From: an uncultured Ruthenibacterium sp.
GTDB lineage: Bacteria; Bacillota; Clostridia; Oscillospirales; Ruminococcaceae
NCBI GenBank assembly: GCA_944386565.1
Contig: CALXBO010000005.1
Span: 1 to 64,000, forward strand
Direction: 5' to 3'
Length of the DNA stretch: 64,000 nt
The position numbers were made by a program, and so were the translations under genes. The notes beneath the pieces were generated by a model. The model did not search any database, was not told the DNA's origin, and was given only the letters and a program-made list of their open reading frames with translations. Shown in pieces: positions 16,226-24,788 of the stretch. Each line of letters begins with the position of its first letter. The stretch's first letter is position 1.

Positions 16226-18091
16226 TCACCCCTTGTAATTTCCGTTTTCGACGTATTCCAGCGCCAGCTCCTCGAGCCCGAACGGCTCGCACAGCGCGTC
16301 GTTCTCAAGCCGGAAGCGCGCCTTGTCCACCTTCTTGACGCGCACCTTCACCGAGAGCGTGTGCGGCGTTTCGTCGTTCGACCACGAAAAGCGCTGCCAG
16401 TCCCAGTACTGCCAGTCAAAGTGACGCGCTGAGGTGCTGTCCTCCTTGAGCACCGACCAGATGCCGCGCTTTTGCGCCGAGATGCGCACACCGGTGGCTA
16501 CGGCGCTGGCAAGGCGCGCCGCGAAGTGCCGGAACGTCTTTTTCTTATAGAACAGATTGCCCGAGAGGTCGGGCGTATCCCACACCGCGCGGATGGCCTC
16601 GCCGTCGTCCTGATACGACACGGTGGAGTCCGGGTCGGTGTAAAAGCGGCACAGCCGCCCGTCGGACGCGCCGAACCACAGCGCGCCGTCTTTCACAAAC
16701 GGCACGCGCGCGGGCAGGTTCGCACGGTAAAAACACTCGTACTGGCGCGAGGAGTACGGCGCGTCCTTCGCCGCCGCGTACTGCAGCCCGTCGAGGATGT
16801 ACGCCGCGTCTCCGGTGCACAGCCAGTACATGTCGCGGTACACGGCCGCCGCCGCATCCTCGAGCCTCTCTTCGCGCGTGAGCCGTTCGTTCACATAAAA
16901 ACTGCGGCTCTGCGCGTATTTTTCACCCGTCACGTCCTGCGGGGTCACCGCATAGACGCCGAGTCTGGTCAGAAACAGCGGCTCGTTGCACAGATACCCG
17001 AACGAGTGCGGCGCGATGGCGCCCTCGCCCTGCAGCGTGTTCACCACCGGGAACGCGGGCTTGCCGTCCGTCAGAACGCCCTCGCGCAGGATGATGTTTC
17101 GCCCGTCCTCCATGCCGTCCTTGTGGGCGGCGAGGTAGCCGCTGATGATGGTGTACCCCACGATGGCCGACGCCTGCGTGCCGAGCACCGCATACGCCGT
17201 GTCCGGCCAGTAGGTCGGGTCGTTCTGGCCGCTGTAGCGGTCGTAGTTCGGCAGCTCCGGGTCGCCCGTGAGGAACAGCCGGTCAGCCGCGCCGTTCACG
17301 CCGTACAGCGCACCCGCCGTGCAGCGCCCGACGCGCCCCGCGTACCCTTCCACCGTGCGGCACGCCGTGATGCTCACGTTGTCCTCGCCCTCAACAGGGC
17401 TCACCCCCGGCGCTTTCACGAACGTCACGACGCCCGATTCGCGGTCCACCGTGAAATCCGTGCCCTCGGCAAGGTCCGTCCACACGCCCGCGCTGCTGAG
17501 CTTCTGCGCGCGCACGGGCGTAGCGTCAAGGCCGCCGAACGACAGATGATACTGCGTGGCCTCCGCCGTGCCGAGAAAGCGCTCGGTGAACGCAGGCTGC
17601 ACGAGATTCAGGTCCTCGTACTGCGTGCCTCCGCCCCCGGGCGCGCGGGCGATGGAAAACAGCGGCGTATATGCCGACTCCGACACCGGCGAGACGGACT
17701 CTCCGTCGAACACGAGCATCTCGTTTCCGTCGATGAGACAGAGTTTCTCTGCGAACTGCCACGCGCGGCTGCGCGCGTCGGCGAGCCCGGAGCGCAGAAG
17801 CCGCGGCTCGCCCTCCTCCGGCACGAGGTACAGCTCCGTGCCCGCGTGCACGAGATATTCTTCGCTCCCGGTGCGGAAATGCACGCCGTTGATGCGCGCG
17901 CCGAAGCGGCGCACCGTCTCATAGCCCATGCACTTGCGCACCTTGCCCGGCACGTCGCGGATCATGTTCTCGCCGCCGGGCGTGCGGCGCTTGTCGACGT
18001 TCGACGGGCTGTTCGTGTAATCGACGCCGAGGAACGTGTCGATTTTCAGAATGCTGCGCGACGGCTGCGCCGGGATGGAAAACTGTGCCAT
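16226..18091 (-). CDS. Podovirus tail-hub / DNA-stabilisation-like protein (P22 gp10-like)
   Basis: 621 residues, all beta in character. The N-terminal segment IDTFLGVDYTNSP, then RTPGGENMIRDVPGKVRKCMG, matches the opening of podoviral hub or nozzle proteins (a strand with F-x-G-V-D, later G-E-x-x-N-M and a basic K-x-x-G), which cap the portal and form the short tail. No enzyme motif. Start ATG at 18091 is chosen because GAGGAGGGG precedes it; a GTG at 18109 is an alternative. It lies 11 bp after the adaptor gene. Long siphovirus or myovirus tail genes are absent, so this protein is the strongest sign of podovirus-like morphology. Confidence 0.65.
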   Translation of the reverse strand: MAQFSIPAQPSRSILKIDTFLGVDYTNSPSNVDKRRTPGGENMIRDVPGKVRKCMGYETVRRFGARINGVHFRTGSEEYLVHAGTELYLVPEEGEPRLLRSGLADARSRAWQFAEKLCLIDGNEMLVFDGESVSPVSESAYTPLFSIARAPGGGGTQYEDLNLVQPAFTERFLGTAEATQYHLSFGGLDATPVRAQKLSSAGVWTDLAEGTDFTVDRESGVVTFVKAPGVSPVEGEDNVSITACRTVEGYAGRVGRCTAGALYGVNGAADRLFLTGDPELPNYDRYSGQNDPTYWPDTAYAVLGTQASAIVGYTIISGYLAAHKDGMEDGRNIILREGVLTDGKPAFPVVNTLQGEGAIAPHSFGYLCNEPLFLTRLGVYAVTPQDVTGEKYAQSRSFYVNERLTREERLEDAAAAVYRDMYWLCTGDAAYILDGLQYAAAKDAPYSSRQYECFYRANLPARVPFVKDGALWFGASDGRLCRFYTDPDSTVSYQDDGEAIRAVWDTPDLSGNLFYKKKTFRHFAARLASAVATGVRISAQKRGIWSVLKEDSTSARHFDWQYWDWQRFSWSNDETPHTLSVKVRVKKVDKARFRLENDALCEPFGLEELALEYVENGNYKG

Positions 18092-18102
18092 ATTCCCCTC
18101 CT

Positions 18103-18696
18103 CTAACACCAGCCGCTCACGCTCTGCCAGACGCCGCGCTCCTCGCCGCCCGCGCGCACGCGCAGTTCTGCGCGCGCCGCCTCGAACTCGTTGCGGTACA
18201 TCGTGGCCATCGCGCTGTCGTCGTCCTTGTACAGCTCGCTCGCCATGTACAGCGGCACGAGCGTCGCCGCGTCCTCATCGAGCGGCAGCGTCTCGTCGTC
18301 CGCCGTGTCCGCCGTGACGCGCGGCGGCATCGCCGTGTACCAGATCTCGAGCGCACCCACCGCCGAGGGCGGCAGGTGCAGCCACTGCCCCGCCGTGAGC
18401 CACGCGCCCGCGACGGGCGCGTGTGTGTCGGCGCAGTAGACCTCCGCGCCGTCGGCCGAAGCGAAATCGGGCGCCAGCTGCGCGAGGTCCCAGCACTCGG
18501 GGGACGTGCCCGTCTCTCGCACGAGCGTCACGCACTTTCGCAGCGGCCGCGCGCTGCACAAGAGCAGCATCGCCTCGCTCGCCGCGTGCGGCATCGCGTC
18601 GAGGTATTCGCGCGTCGATTCATCCTCCGTGATCTGCGCGCCGCTCGCCGCGAACATCTTCTGCAGGGCGGCGAGCTTTGCCTCTCCCCACGTCAT
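18103..18696 (-). CDS. Phage head-to-tail adaptor, P22 gp4-like
   Basis: 197 residues. Starts with a helical EAKLAALQKMF and ends with the segment VPLYMASELYKDDDSAMA followed by YRNEFE, the pattern of phage adaptor (gp4/gp6-like) proteins whose C-terminal helices dock on the portal ring. A middle region of about 80 residues (residues 65-150) is beta-rich. GGAAAGGAGTGAG precedes the ATG. Position between the capsid and the hub gene fits an adaptor. Family assignment rests on motif memory rather than a search. Confidence 0.65.
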   Translation of the reverse strand: MTWGEAKLAALQKMFAASGAQITEDESTREYLDAMPHAASEAMLLLCSARPLRKCVTLVRETGTSPECWDLAQLAPDFASADGAEVYCADTHAPVAGAWLTAGQWLHLPPSAVGALEIWYTAMPPRVTADTADDETLPLDEDAATLVPLYMASELYKDDDSAMATMYRNEFEAARAELRVRAGGEERGVWQSVSGWC

Positions 18697-18751
18697 CGTC
18701 TCACTCCTTTCCCGGAAAACGCGGGGCGGCGGATGCCGCCCCGCTGTGCCG

Positions 18752-19762
18752 TCATGCCCCGGCCGTCAGCGCGGTGCCGTCCACACCCGCGCCGCACAGC
18801 GCGATGCAGCGCCAGTTGTTGAAGCCCGCGCCGAAGCGGGCGCGTCCCTTGAACACGTTCGCGTCGGTGTTGGGGTCGATGTCGCTGCGCACCGTCAGCG
18901 GCACGCGGTCGACGAACGGCAGGCACATGTAGTCGTCCTTGAACTTCGAGTCGAGCATCAGGAAATACGGCTCGCCGCCGATGGTCTTGGGCAGGTAGCT
19001 CCAGACGATGACGTTCCACAGGCCCATCTGGAAGTTGACGGCGTTGTTTGCGGAGTTCGGGTCGAACTCGCTGCCCACCACTTCCAGCACGGCGCGCTTG
19101 AGCGGGCCGGAGTTCGGGATGACGATGGTGTCGGGCGCGAGCGCCAGCAGGTTGCCGTCGTCGTCCGTGAAGCTCTGCATGCGCTCCTGCATCTCGTCGA
19201 GCGCCGTCACCGAGAACGAGCCCTTGAACAGGTTCGACTGCGCGGGTGCGCCGCCCGTGACGGACGGGTGCTCCTTGGAGAACAGGGGCTTGCCGTCGGC
19301 GCACGTGGCGTCGTACACGCTGCCGCCCACCGTGACCGTCTCGCCCGTGCCGCCCGCGAGCAGGGCCGCGGCGAACTTCTCGCGCGTGCGGTTGTAGCTC
19401 GTGGCGAAGATGTTGGCGCGCGAGCGGATCTTGCCGATCTTCGCGTCCTCCACCATCTCCTGCGTCACCTCGAACGAGGACTTCCACGTCGCCGGCTCGA
19501 TGACCTTGGCGTATCCCTCGCGCATCGAGGTCTTGGGATACGCGCCGTTCTCGCCGACGTTCTCGAAATCGCCGAGGCTCGTCTCACTGGTGTACTTCTC
19601 GGCGTAGTTCTTGCTGGTGTCCATGAAGAACAGGCGGTGGATCATCGACTGTGCGCGGAACGCCTCCACGTTCTCGTCGATCATCACGCGGATGGGCTCC
19701 TGGCTCTTGCCGAACACGCTGTCGGCAACGCCTGCCCCTTTGGAAAAAATCACTCCGTTCAT
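18752..19762 (-). CDS. Major capsid protein
   Basis: 336 residues with a capsid-like layout: a helical N-terminal arm, FFMDTSKNYAEKYTSETSLG near 47-66, an extended E-loop-like region, WKSSFEVTQEMVEDAKIG near 94, FAAALLAGG, then a C-terminal P-domain-like region with DTIVIPNSGPLKRAVLEVVG. This resembles HK97-fold capsid proteins of the Mu-like and P22-like groups. There is no prohead protease gene and no obvious cleaved delta domain, which agrees with a separate scaffold gene (20172-20708). Neighbouring genes support the call strongly. Confidence 0.85.
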   Translation of the reverse strand: MNGVIFSKGAGVADSVFGKSQEPIRVMIDENVEAFRAQSMIHRLFFMDTSKNYAEKYTSETSLGDFENVGENGAYPKTSMREGYAKVIEPATWKSSFEVTQEMVEDAKIGKIRSRANIFATSYNRTREKFAAALLAGGTGETVTVGGSVYDATCADGKPLFSKEHPSVTGGAPAQSNLFKGSFSVTALDEMQERMQSFTDDDGNLLALAPDTIVIPNSGPLKRAVLEVVGSEFDPNSANNAVNFQMGLWNVIVWSYLPKTIGGEPYFLMLDSKFKDDYMCLPFVDRVPLTVRSDIDPNTDANVFKGRARFGAGFNNWRCIALCGAGVDGTALTAGA

Positions 19763-19786
19763 TGCTTTCCCTCCTCTTTGTCTGCC

Positions 19787-20167
19787 TTATGCGAAGCGCC
19801 CTGCCACGATGGGCTTTCCGTCGGGCTGCACGGCGTCGAGCACTTTTTCGACGGCGAATGCGCCGCCGGTCGTGGCCGTCACGCCGAGCGCGTCGGCGCT
19901 GAGCGTCACCTTCGTGCCGGCCGCGGCGGCTTCGCTCTCCGAGCACGGCGCGGCGAACACGGTGTGCGCCTGTACGCGCGCGGCGGGATACGTGCCGTCG
20001 GCGCGCTGCGCGCCCACGATGATGTAGTCCGGGCGCGCCGATGCGCCCGCTTTGGCGAGACTGCCCGCCGTGAGCACGGCGGCCGAGCCGAGCGCAAGGC
20101 CGGCCGCGCCCTTCAGATAGACGTTCGGCTCCACGTCCGCAACGTCGCGTTTGTACACTGTAAACAT
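19787..20167 (-). CDS. Small phage structural protein, possible capsid decoration
   Basis: 126 residues, Ala/Gly/Val-rich, beta-type throughout (AALVLGSAA-like repeats, KVTLSADALGVTATTGGAFAV split by turns), no motif or signal peptide. AAGGAG precedes the ATG. It lies between scaffold-like and capsid genes, the usual place of capsid decoration (head-stabilising) proteins. The role is inferred from position and size. Confidence 0.6.
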   Translation of the reverse strand: MFTVYKRDVADVEPNVYLKGAAGLALGSAAVLTAGSLAKAGASARPDYIIVGAQRADGTYPAARVQAHTVFAAPCSESEAAAAGTKVTLSADALGVTATTGGAFAVEKVLDAVQPDGKPIVAGRFA

Positions 20168-20171
20168 CCGA

Positions 20172-20708
20172 TCACCGCTCCTTTTTGTACTTGTTGTGAT
20201 AATACCGGGCCTTTTTTTCCGAGAATCCGAACGCCTTCCACCAGTCCATCTCCTCCTGCGTGAGGTCGGACGCGGGCTCCGCCGCGCCGCCCACCGGCTC
20301 AAACCGGCGCGTCGAGCGCATCTCGTTGAGCGCGGCCTGTCTCGCCGCCCCGGCGCGCCGCTCGACGATCGCGTCGAAGTTCGCCGCGCGGAACGCGTCC
20401 ACGAAGCCGCACCCCCTCTGTGCCAGCTCGATGAACCGCGGGAACGACGCCATCTTCGGCAGGTCGGAAAACCCGCGCACGTCCGGGTCGAGCGCACGGA
20501 TGGCCTCGAGTTCGCGTTCAAACGCCGCGCTGTTCCGTTCGAGCGCCGCGTGCGCGTCCTCTTCGCCGCGCGGCGCAAATTCCTCTCCGCTCACCGGCTG
20601 CATGTCCGGCTCACCCGGCTGCTCCTGCGCGCCCTCACTCCCGGAGACAAACTCCGTCTCCGGCGTCCCGTCCCCGGGCGGGGCGCCCGTGTCCCATGTT
20701 TCGTCCAT
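20172..20708 (-). CDS. Scaffold-like phage protein
   Basis: 178 residues. Very acidic first half (many Glu, Asp, Gly and Pro, e.g. TETEF-like and GEEDAHAALERN), a helical middle (FERELEAIRALDPDVRGF) and a basic C-terminus (KARYYHNKYKKER). An acidic helical body with a basic tail that contacts the capsid is the classic scaffold layout. GAGGGGGG precedes the ATG at 20708. Position just before the decoration and capsid genes fits. Sequence alone cannot exclude another head-assembly role. Confidence 0.6.
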   Translation of the reverse strand: MDETWDTGAPPGDGTPETEFVSGSEGAQEQPGEPDMQPVSGEEFAPRGEEDAHAALERNSAAFERELEAIRALDPDVRGFSDLPKMASFPRFIELAQRGCGFVDAFRAANFDAIVERRAGAARQAALNEMRSTRRFEPVGGAAEPASDLTQEEMDWWKAFGFSEKKARYYHNKYKKER

Positions 20709-20722
20709 GCTGTCCCCCCTCG

Positions 20723-20836
20723 TCATTTGCCGCCCTTCGGCGCGCTCGTCTTCGGGCCGGGCACGGCGCGGGGCTTCTTCGTCGCCTCCACGATCATGCT
20801 GCCGGTGTTGCCCACGTTCGGCTTTTTGTCCGCCAT
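20723..20836 (-). CDS. 37-residue basic phage protein
   Basis: Encodes MADKKPNVGNTGSMIVEA followed by a Pro/Lys/Ala-rich tail ending PKGGK. AAAGGAGAGG lies 6-7 nt before the ATG and the next gene starts 15 bp after its stop, so it reads as a real small cistron. It is basic and probably unstructured. No family recognised. It is the first gene after a hairpin that separates packaging genes from particle genes. Confidence 0.6.
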   Translation of the reverse strand: MADKKPNVGNTGSMIVEATKKPRAVPGPKTSAPKGGK

Positions 20837-20868
20837 CGTTTTCCTCTCCTTTCCGGTTTTGTGGATGC

Positions 20869-20899
20869 AAAAGCCGCCGTGGGGCTCACGGCGGCTTTT
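20869..20899 (-). terminator. Hairpin between packaging and particle genes
   Basis: Perfect 13-bp stem (20869-20881 with 20887-20899), loop of 5. Only four T follow on the minus strand, so it may be a weak terminator or attenuator that lowers the ratio of downstream transcripts, or an RNA-processing site. Confidence 0.55.
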
Positions 20900-20948
20900 C
20901 GCTGTCTACACGATAGCACGGAAAACGCGTGACATTCCATGCCTCGTT

Positions 20949-21167
20949 TTATGCGCCCGGTTCCTCCGCCGGAACGATCTCCGGCACGCCCGTCTCCATC
21001 TCGTGCTCGACGCGCGCCTGTTCCGCGCCGTAACCCGCGCACGCCTTGTTGCGGCAGAAAAACCGCTGCACGAGGAACACGCGCGTGGCTTCGTCGGCGC
21101 TCGTGTCGCCCGTCACGCGGAGCGCAGTGCGGATGGTCATTTCCACGTTACATCTGGGGCAGAGCAT
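20949..21167 (-). CDS. Small phage zinc-ribbon protein
   Basis: 72 residues starting MLCPRCNVEMTIRTALRV, with CPRC near the N-terminus and CRNKAC near residue 38-43, a four-cysteine zinc-ribbon arrangement. The acidic C-terminus is probably flexible. Its ATG overlaps the end of the portal gene by 20 bp, so translation is likely coupled. No known family. Its presence beside a portal that itself carries a zinc ribbon is notable. Confidence 0.7.
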   Translation of the reverse strand: MLCPRCNVEMTIRTALRVTGDTSADEATRVFLVQRFFCRNKACAGYGAEQARVEHEMETGVPEIVPAEEPGA

Positions 21168-22926
21168 TCATCTCACCTCCCTGCATCACAGTCTGCTGCG
21201 CGGCTTCGCGCTCGACGGCCGCCTTCACCTCGCCCGCGTGCGGATAGTCGAGCCGCTCGAGCAGCGTCCAGTAGAGAAGACGGCTCTGCACGTCCTGCAC
21301 GGGGCCGAACGCGCCGGACTGGTACTTCGCGTCCATCTGCTCCCACAAAACGCTCCGGTTCGACGAGAGCGTCGCGCTCGGGTCCACCGAGAAGATGAAC
21401 TCGTCGTTCCAGTACAGCTCGCCCGCCTCGTCGCGGCGCAGGAAATCCCAGCGGTTGAAGTGCGCGTAGCACAGCGTGCCGTCGGCCGCGCGCTCTGCGT
21501 AGGGCACGGGCTGGTCGGCGTAGGCCAGCAGGTAGCGGAACATCATCTCGTACAGCCGCGCGTAGGCCGCGTTCTTCTGCTCGCGTTTCGACTGCAATCG
21601 CCCCGCGGCCTGATTGGCCGAGAACTCCTTCGCCGTGCCGGAGATGGCCGACGAGTCGTACTTGCCCTGGAACGCGTCCGTGATGCCGAGCGTCGACTTC
21701 GCCCACTGGTAGTTCTCCTCGAGCACCGCGCGGTCCTTCGAGACGTCGGGCTGCACGTTGAGCACGTCGATGAGCGCCTTGTCGGCGGGGTTCTTGACGC
21801 GCAGGATCTTCAGCTCGCGGTCGGTCGTCTCGATGCGCACGCCGTCGGGCAGCGTCACGAAGCTGCCGCCCTTGAGCACCTTCTCGTCGATCTTCGTGCC
21901 GAGCTTCTTGATGGTCTCCTGCTGGTCGCGCACGACGGATGCGTCCGACGTGCCGAGCAGCGCGCCGAAGCGGCTGACGTTGCGCCGCTCGACGATCGGG
22001 TAGCGGCCGGGGTTGTAGTCCGGCACGAACTCGCCCGGCATCGCCGCGCCGCCGTCCCGGAGCGCCACCGCATGCGTCAGCACACCGCCGCGCCGCGCGC
22101 GGGATTCCGTGCGGCGCGAGCCGCACTCCGGGCACACGCCGTTTTCGGCAATTGTGCCGCACTCGGCGCACACCTCCTCGCGCCGGGCCTGGCAGTCCGG
22201 GTCGTCCTCGAGCGTGACGTTCTCCGCCCAGCTGAACAGCCCGATGCCCCCGCGGCGGTTGCGGTAGTAGGCGATGTTCTGCGTCACCATCTCGTCGGAC
22301 GGCGCGGCCCCCGTGCCGCGCACGCCGGGCTCCTCCTCGCCGAGCGAGCCCACGTCCACGCCGTAGCGCCGCGCGAGCTCGCGCTTTGACTTGCTCACGA
22401 GCACGAACACGTAGTCCATCTCGCCGAGCTCGTACACGCCCGGCTGCGGGATGATCTGGCGCGGGTGGCGGTCGGTGACGGCCACGTCGCCCAGCGTGCA
22501 GTGAAAGCCCGCGCGCGCGTCCCACTCCACCTGCCAGAACGACGCGCCCTGCACCGGCGTCGTGCGCTCCTGCACGTCGTTGATCTCCGAAAAGTGCAAA
22601 AGCTGCGCCTTGTGGCGCAAAAGCGCCTCCACGGCCTTTGCGAGCGGCTCGTCGCCCTCGTGCACGGCCTCGACGCGCGGCATCGGCACGGTGGGGTCCA
22701 CCTGGCTCTCCACGAGCTCGTACACGATGTTGCGCACGTTCGACGCCTTGCGCGCCGCCGTGCCGCCGCCGGGCGTCGAGCAGTCCTTCGCGCCCTCGTA
22801 CAGCGCGTCGTTCGCGTCCATCTCGCTGAGCTGCGCGGCGTACGCGGCCTTCGCGTTTGCAAGGCGGTCCTGCCACAGTGCGCGGCGGCGCTGCGCCGCG
22901 CGCGTCTCCTTCTTCGGTCTTGCCAT
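21148..22926 (-). CDS. Phage portal protein with inserted zinc ribbon (P22-like)
   Basis: 592 residues. The N-terminal half shows the helical clip/wing pattern with NIVYELVESQVDPT, then WQVEWDARAGFHCTLGDVAV and RQIIPQPGVYELGEMDYVF, typical of P22-like portals. Near residues 245-270 it carries CAECGTIAENGVCPECG, a four-cysteine zinc ribbon in mid-protein that I would not expect in a portal. The helical C-terminal part ends with AAQQTVMQGGEMNAL. Start ATG at 22926 follows AAGGAGGA. The ring of portal subunits is the DNA gate of the capsid; terminase, encoded just upstream, docks on it. Confidence 0.85.
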   Translation of the reverse strand: MARPKKETRAAQRRRALWQDRLANAKAAYAAQLSEMDANDALYEGAKDCSTPGGGTAARKASNVRNIVYELVESQVDPTVPMPRVEAVHEGDEPLAKAVEALLRHKAQLLHFSEINDVQERTTPVQGASFWQVEWDARAGFHCTLGDVAVTDRHPRQIIPQPGVYELGEMDYVFVLVSKSKRELARRYGVDVGSLGEEEPGVRGTGAAPSDEMVTQNIAYYRNRRGGIGLFSWAENVTLEDDPDCQARREEVCAECGTIAENGVCPECGSRRTESRARRGGVLTHAVALRDGGAAMPGEFVPDYNPGRYPIVERRNVSRFGALLGTSDASVVRDQQETIKKLGTKIDEKVLKGGSFVTLPDGVRIETTDRELKILRVKNPADKALIDVLNVQPDVSKDRAVLEENYQWAKSTLGITDAFQGKYDSSAISGTAKEFSANQAAGRLQSKREQKNAAYARLYEMMFRYLLAYADQPVPYAERAADGTLCYAHFNRWDFLRRDEAGELYWNDEFIFSVDPSATLSSNRSVLWEQMDAKYQSGAFGPVQDVQSRLLYWTLLERLDYPHAGEVKAAVEREAAQQTVMQGGEMNALPQM

Positions 22927-22947
22927 TTGTCGTCCTCCTTTTTTCAA

Positions 22948-24429
22948 TCAGAACGGGTCGCCGTACCGCGCGATGAGGTACGCCTTTCCCGCTTCGTCCG
23001 CGTTCTCGTAGTCCTCGTAGAGGTCCGGTTCCCACCGCGCGCGGCGGCGCGGTGCGCTCGTTTCGGCCGCCGACACCCACCACACGCAGAAGTAGCGCAG
23101 GCTGTCGCAGTCGTGCGTGAGGTCGTGCGGGTCTTTGGCGTACACGTCCGGCCGCTTTTCGTCCTTCTGGATCTTCTGCAGGCAGCGGTACAGGTTCGGC
23201 GCGGCGCGCGGGGCGAACGTCAGACGCGGCGCGCCGTGTTCGTCCGGCCGCAGCCACTCCTTCATCGCCGCACACCCGGCGGCGAAATCGGCCGACGCGC
23301 GCACGAGCTCCACGCCGTGGTCGGCGAAGATCTGCGCGCGGCTGCGCCCGGTCTCCTGGCTGCGGCTCCACAGGTCCGGCGGCGCGAGCACCGCGTCGAG
23401 CACCTCGTCGCCCGTCAGCGTCTTGAGGATGTCCGCCGCCTCGCCGATGGTTTTGTTCGGCGCGTCGTACTCGCGGTACACGGCCGCGCGCCCGTCCTCG
23501 CCGACGGCGAACCAGTGCGCCGAGAACATGTCGAGCCCGTAGTCGATGGCGGCGTAGCGCCGCGCGGGCTCGGGGATGGATTCGCGCACGTGCGTCTCGG
23601 CGCGCACCTCGGGGAACATCGCGCCGCCGCGCACCGTCAGCGCCTCGTCGGGCGTGGCGGGGTACTCCTCGGCCGTCCTGTCCTCGCCGAGCGCCGCGCG
23701 CGTGCGGGCGTACCACGCGGCGTCCCGCTTCGGGTCGGCCGTCCACGGCAGAAAGAGCCTGTTGAAGCCGTTGTCGGGGTCCGTGTAGAGCGATTCGAAC
23801 AGCGTGCCGCGCCGGATGGTGGACAGCCCCACCACCTTGCCGCCCGACGGCCGGTTCACCATCGGGAAGATGGACGCCCAGATCTCGTCCGCATACTGCT
23901 GGAACGCCCACTCGTCGAGCACGACGAGGTCGGCCGTGAAGCCGCGCGCCGCCGCGGGGCTCGACGGGAACGCCTTGCACACGCTCGGAGGCTCGGAGCG
24001 GAACGTGAGCGTCACCTCCATGCCCGTCGCCTTCCACACCGGCCCCGCCCACCCCGGCGGCACGCTGCCGTGCGCGGCCACGAGCGCGGGCATCGCCCCG
24101 AAGATGACGCCGAGCCGCCGCACGAGCTCCTTCGCCTCCTCTTCCGCGCGGGAGAAGCACACCACCGTGCGCCCCGCGCGGAACAGCATCGTGTGCGCCG
24201 CCAGCGCGAGGGCGAGCCACGTCACCCCGAGCTGCCGCGCCTTCAGAATAATGTTCAGCCGGTGGTCGCACAGGCTGCGCAGCAGCTCCTCCTGCTGCGG
24301 CCAGAGGTCGAACGGCTGCACGAGCTGCGAAGCGTCCTTGTCCTCAAGACACACGTAGTTGCGCACGAAGTACACCGCGTCGGCGGCGCATTTCGCCATC
24401 TCCTCCTCGCGCAGCGCCTGCGCCGTCAT
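22948..24429 (-). CDS. Terminase large subunit
   Basis: 493 residues. The DNA-packaging motor: ATPase Walker A KARQLGVTW (63-71), Walker B LVVLDEWAF (about 160-168), then an RNase H-like nuclease region starting AAIDYGLDM (about 300). The adenine-region W-P-Q-Q-E is at about 43-48. Length and order fit the family. Its ATG overlaps the stop of the small-subunit gene by 4 bp. Packaging mode (headful or cos) cannot be read from the sequence. Confidence 0.93.
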   Translation of the reverse strand: MTAQALREEEMAKCAADAVYFVRNYVCLEDKDASQLVQPFDLWPQQEELLRSLCDHRLNIILKARQLGVTWLALALAAHTMLFRAGRTVVCFSRAEEEAKELVRRLGVIFGAMPALVAAHGSVPPGWAGPVWKATGMEVTLTFRSEPPSVCKAFPSSPAAARGFTADLVVLDEWAFQQYADEIWASIFPMVNRPSGGKVVGLSTIRRGTLFESLYTDPDNGFNRLFLPWTADPKRDAAWYARTRAALGEDRTAEEYPATPDEALTVRGGAMFPEVRAETHVRESIPEPARRYAAIDYGLDMFSAHWFAVGEDGRAAVYREYDAPNKTIGEAADILKTLTGDEVLDAVLAPPDLWSRSQETGRSRAQIFADHGVELVRASADFAAGCAAMKEWLRPDEHGAPRLTFAPRAAPNLYRCLQKIQKDEKRPDVYAKDPHDLTHDCDSLRYFCVWWVSAAETSAPRRRARWEPDLYEDYENADEAGKAYLIARYGDPF

Positions 24430-24788
24430 GCGCCTCCCCCCTTTTTGCGGCGGCGCGTCTCAAGCCGCCCGAGCGCGTCGAGTTTTTTGAGCAGCGCCCG
24501 GTCGTTCTCGCTCAGGGCCGGAGCAGCCGCCTCGCCCCGCGCGCCGCCGGGCTTGTCCCCGGCCGAGTCCCGCACGAACGCCGCCGCGCTCGTGTCCCCC
24601 GCGAGGGCTTTGGCCATCTGCGTGAGGAACACCGCTTCGTACGCGTCCACCGGGCGGCCGCGCGCCTCGGCGAGCTGCCGTGCGCTGTCCTCCAGAAGCC
24701 CGAGCTTTGCCCCGGGCGGCGCGTCGATCGTCAGAAGCTCCTCCAGCATGTCGCTGAGAGGGCGCTTTTTCACCGCGCGCCGCTTCAT
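24426..24788 (-). CDS. Terminase small subunit-like protein
   Basis: 120 residues. Basic N-terminus (KRRAVKKRPLSDMLEELL) followed by helices, and the segment AKALAGDTSAAAFVRDSAGDKP typical of small-terminase-like and DUF5681-like proteins found directly upstream of the large terminase; a helical, basic C-terminus follows. Its ATG overlaps the stop of the regulator gene by 4 bp, and its own stop overlaps the start of the large subunit by 4 bp. Function by position and by the segment named. Confidence 0.75.
   Translation of the reverse strand: MKRRAVKKRPLSDMLEELLTIDAPPGAKLGLLEDSARQLAEARGRPVDAYEAVFLTQMAKALAGDTSAAAFVRDSAGDKPGGARGEAAAPALSENDRALLKKLDALGRLETRRRKKGGGA

Noticed and set aside
21173..24271. 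Long minus-strand frame across portal and terminase in another frame
   Set aside because: Composition is Arg/Ala/Gly-rich and it covers the real portal and large terminase frames; shadow frame.
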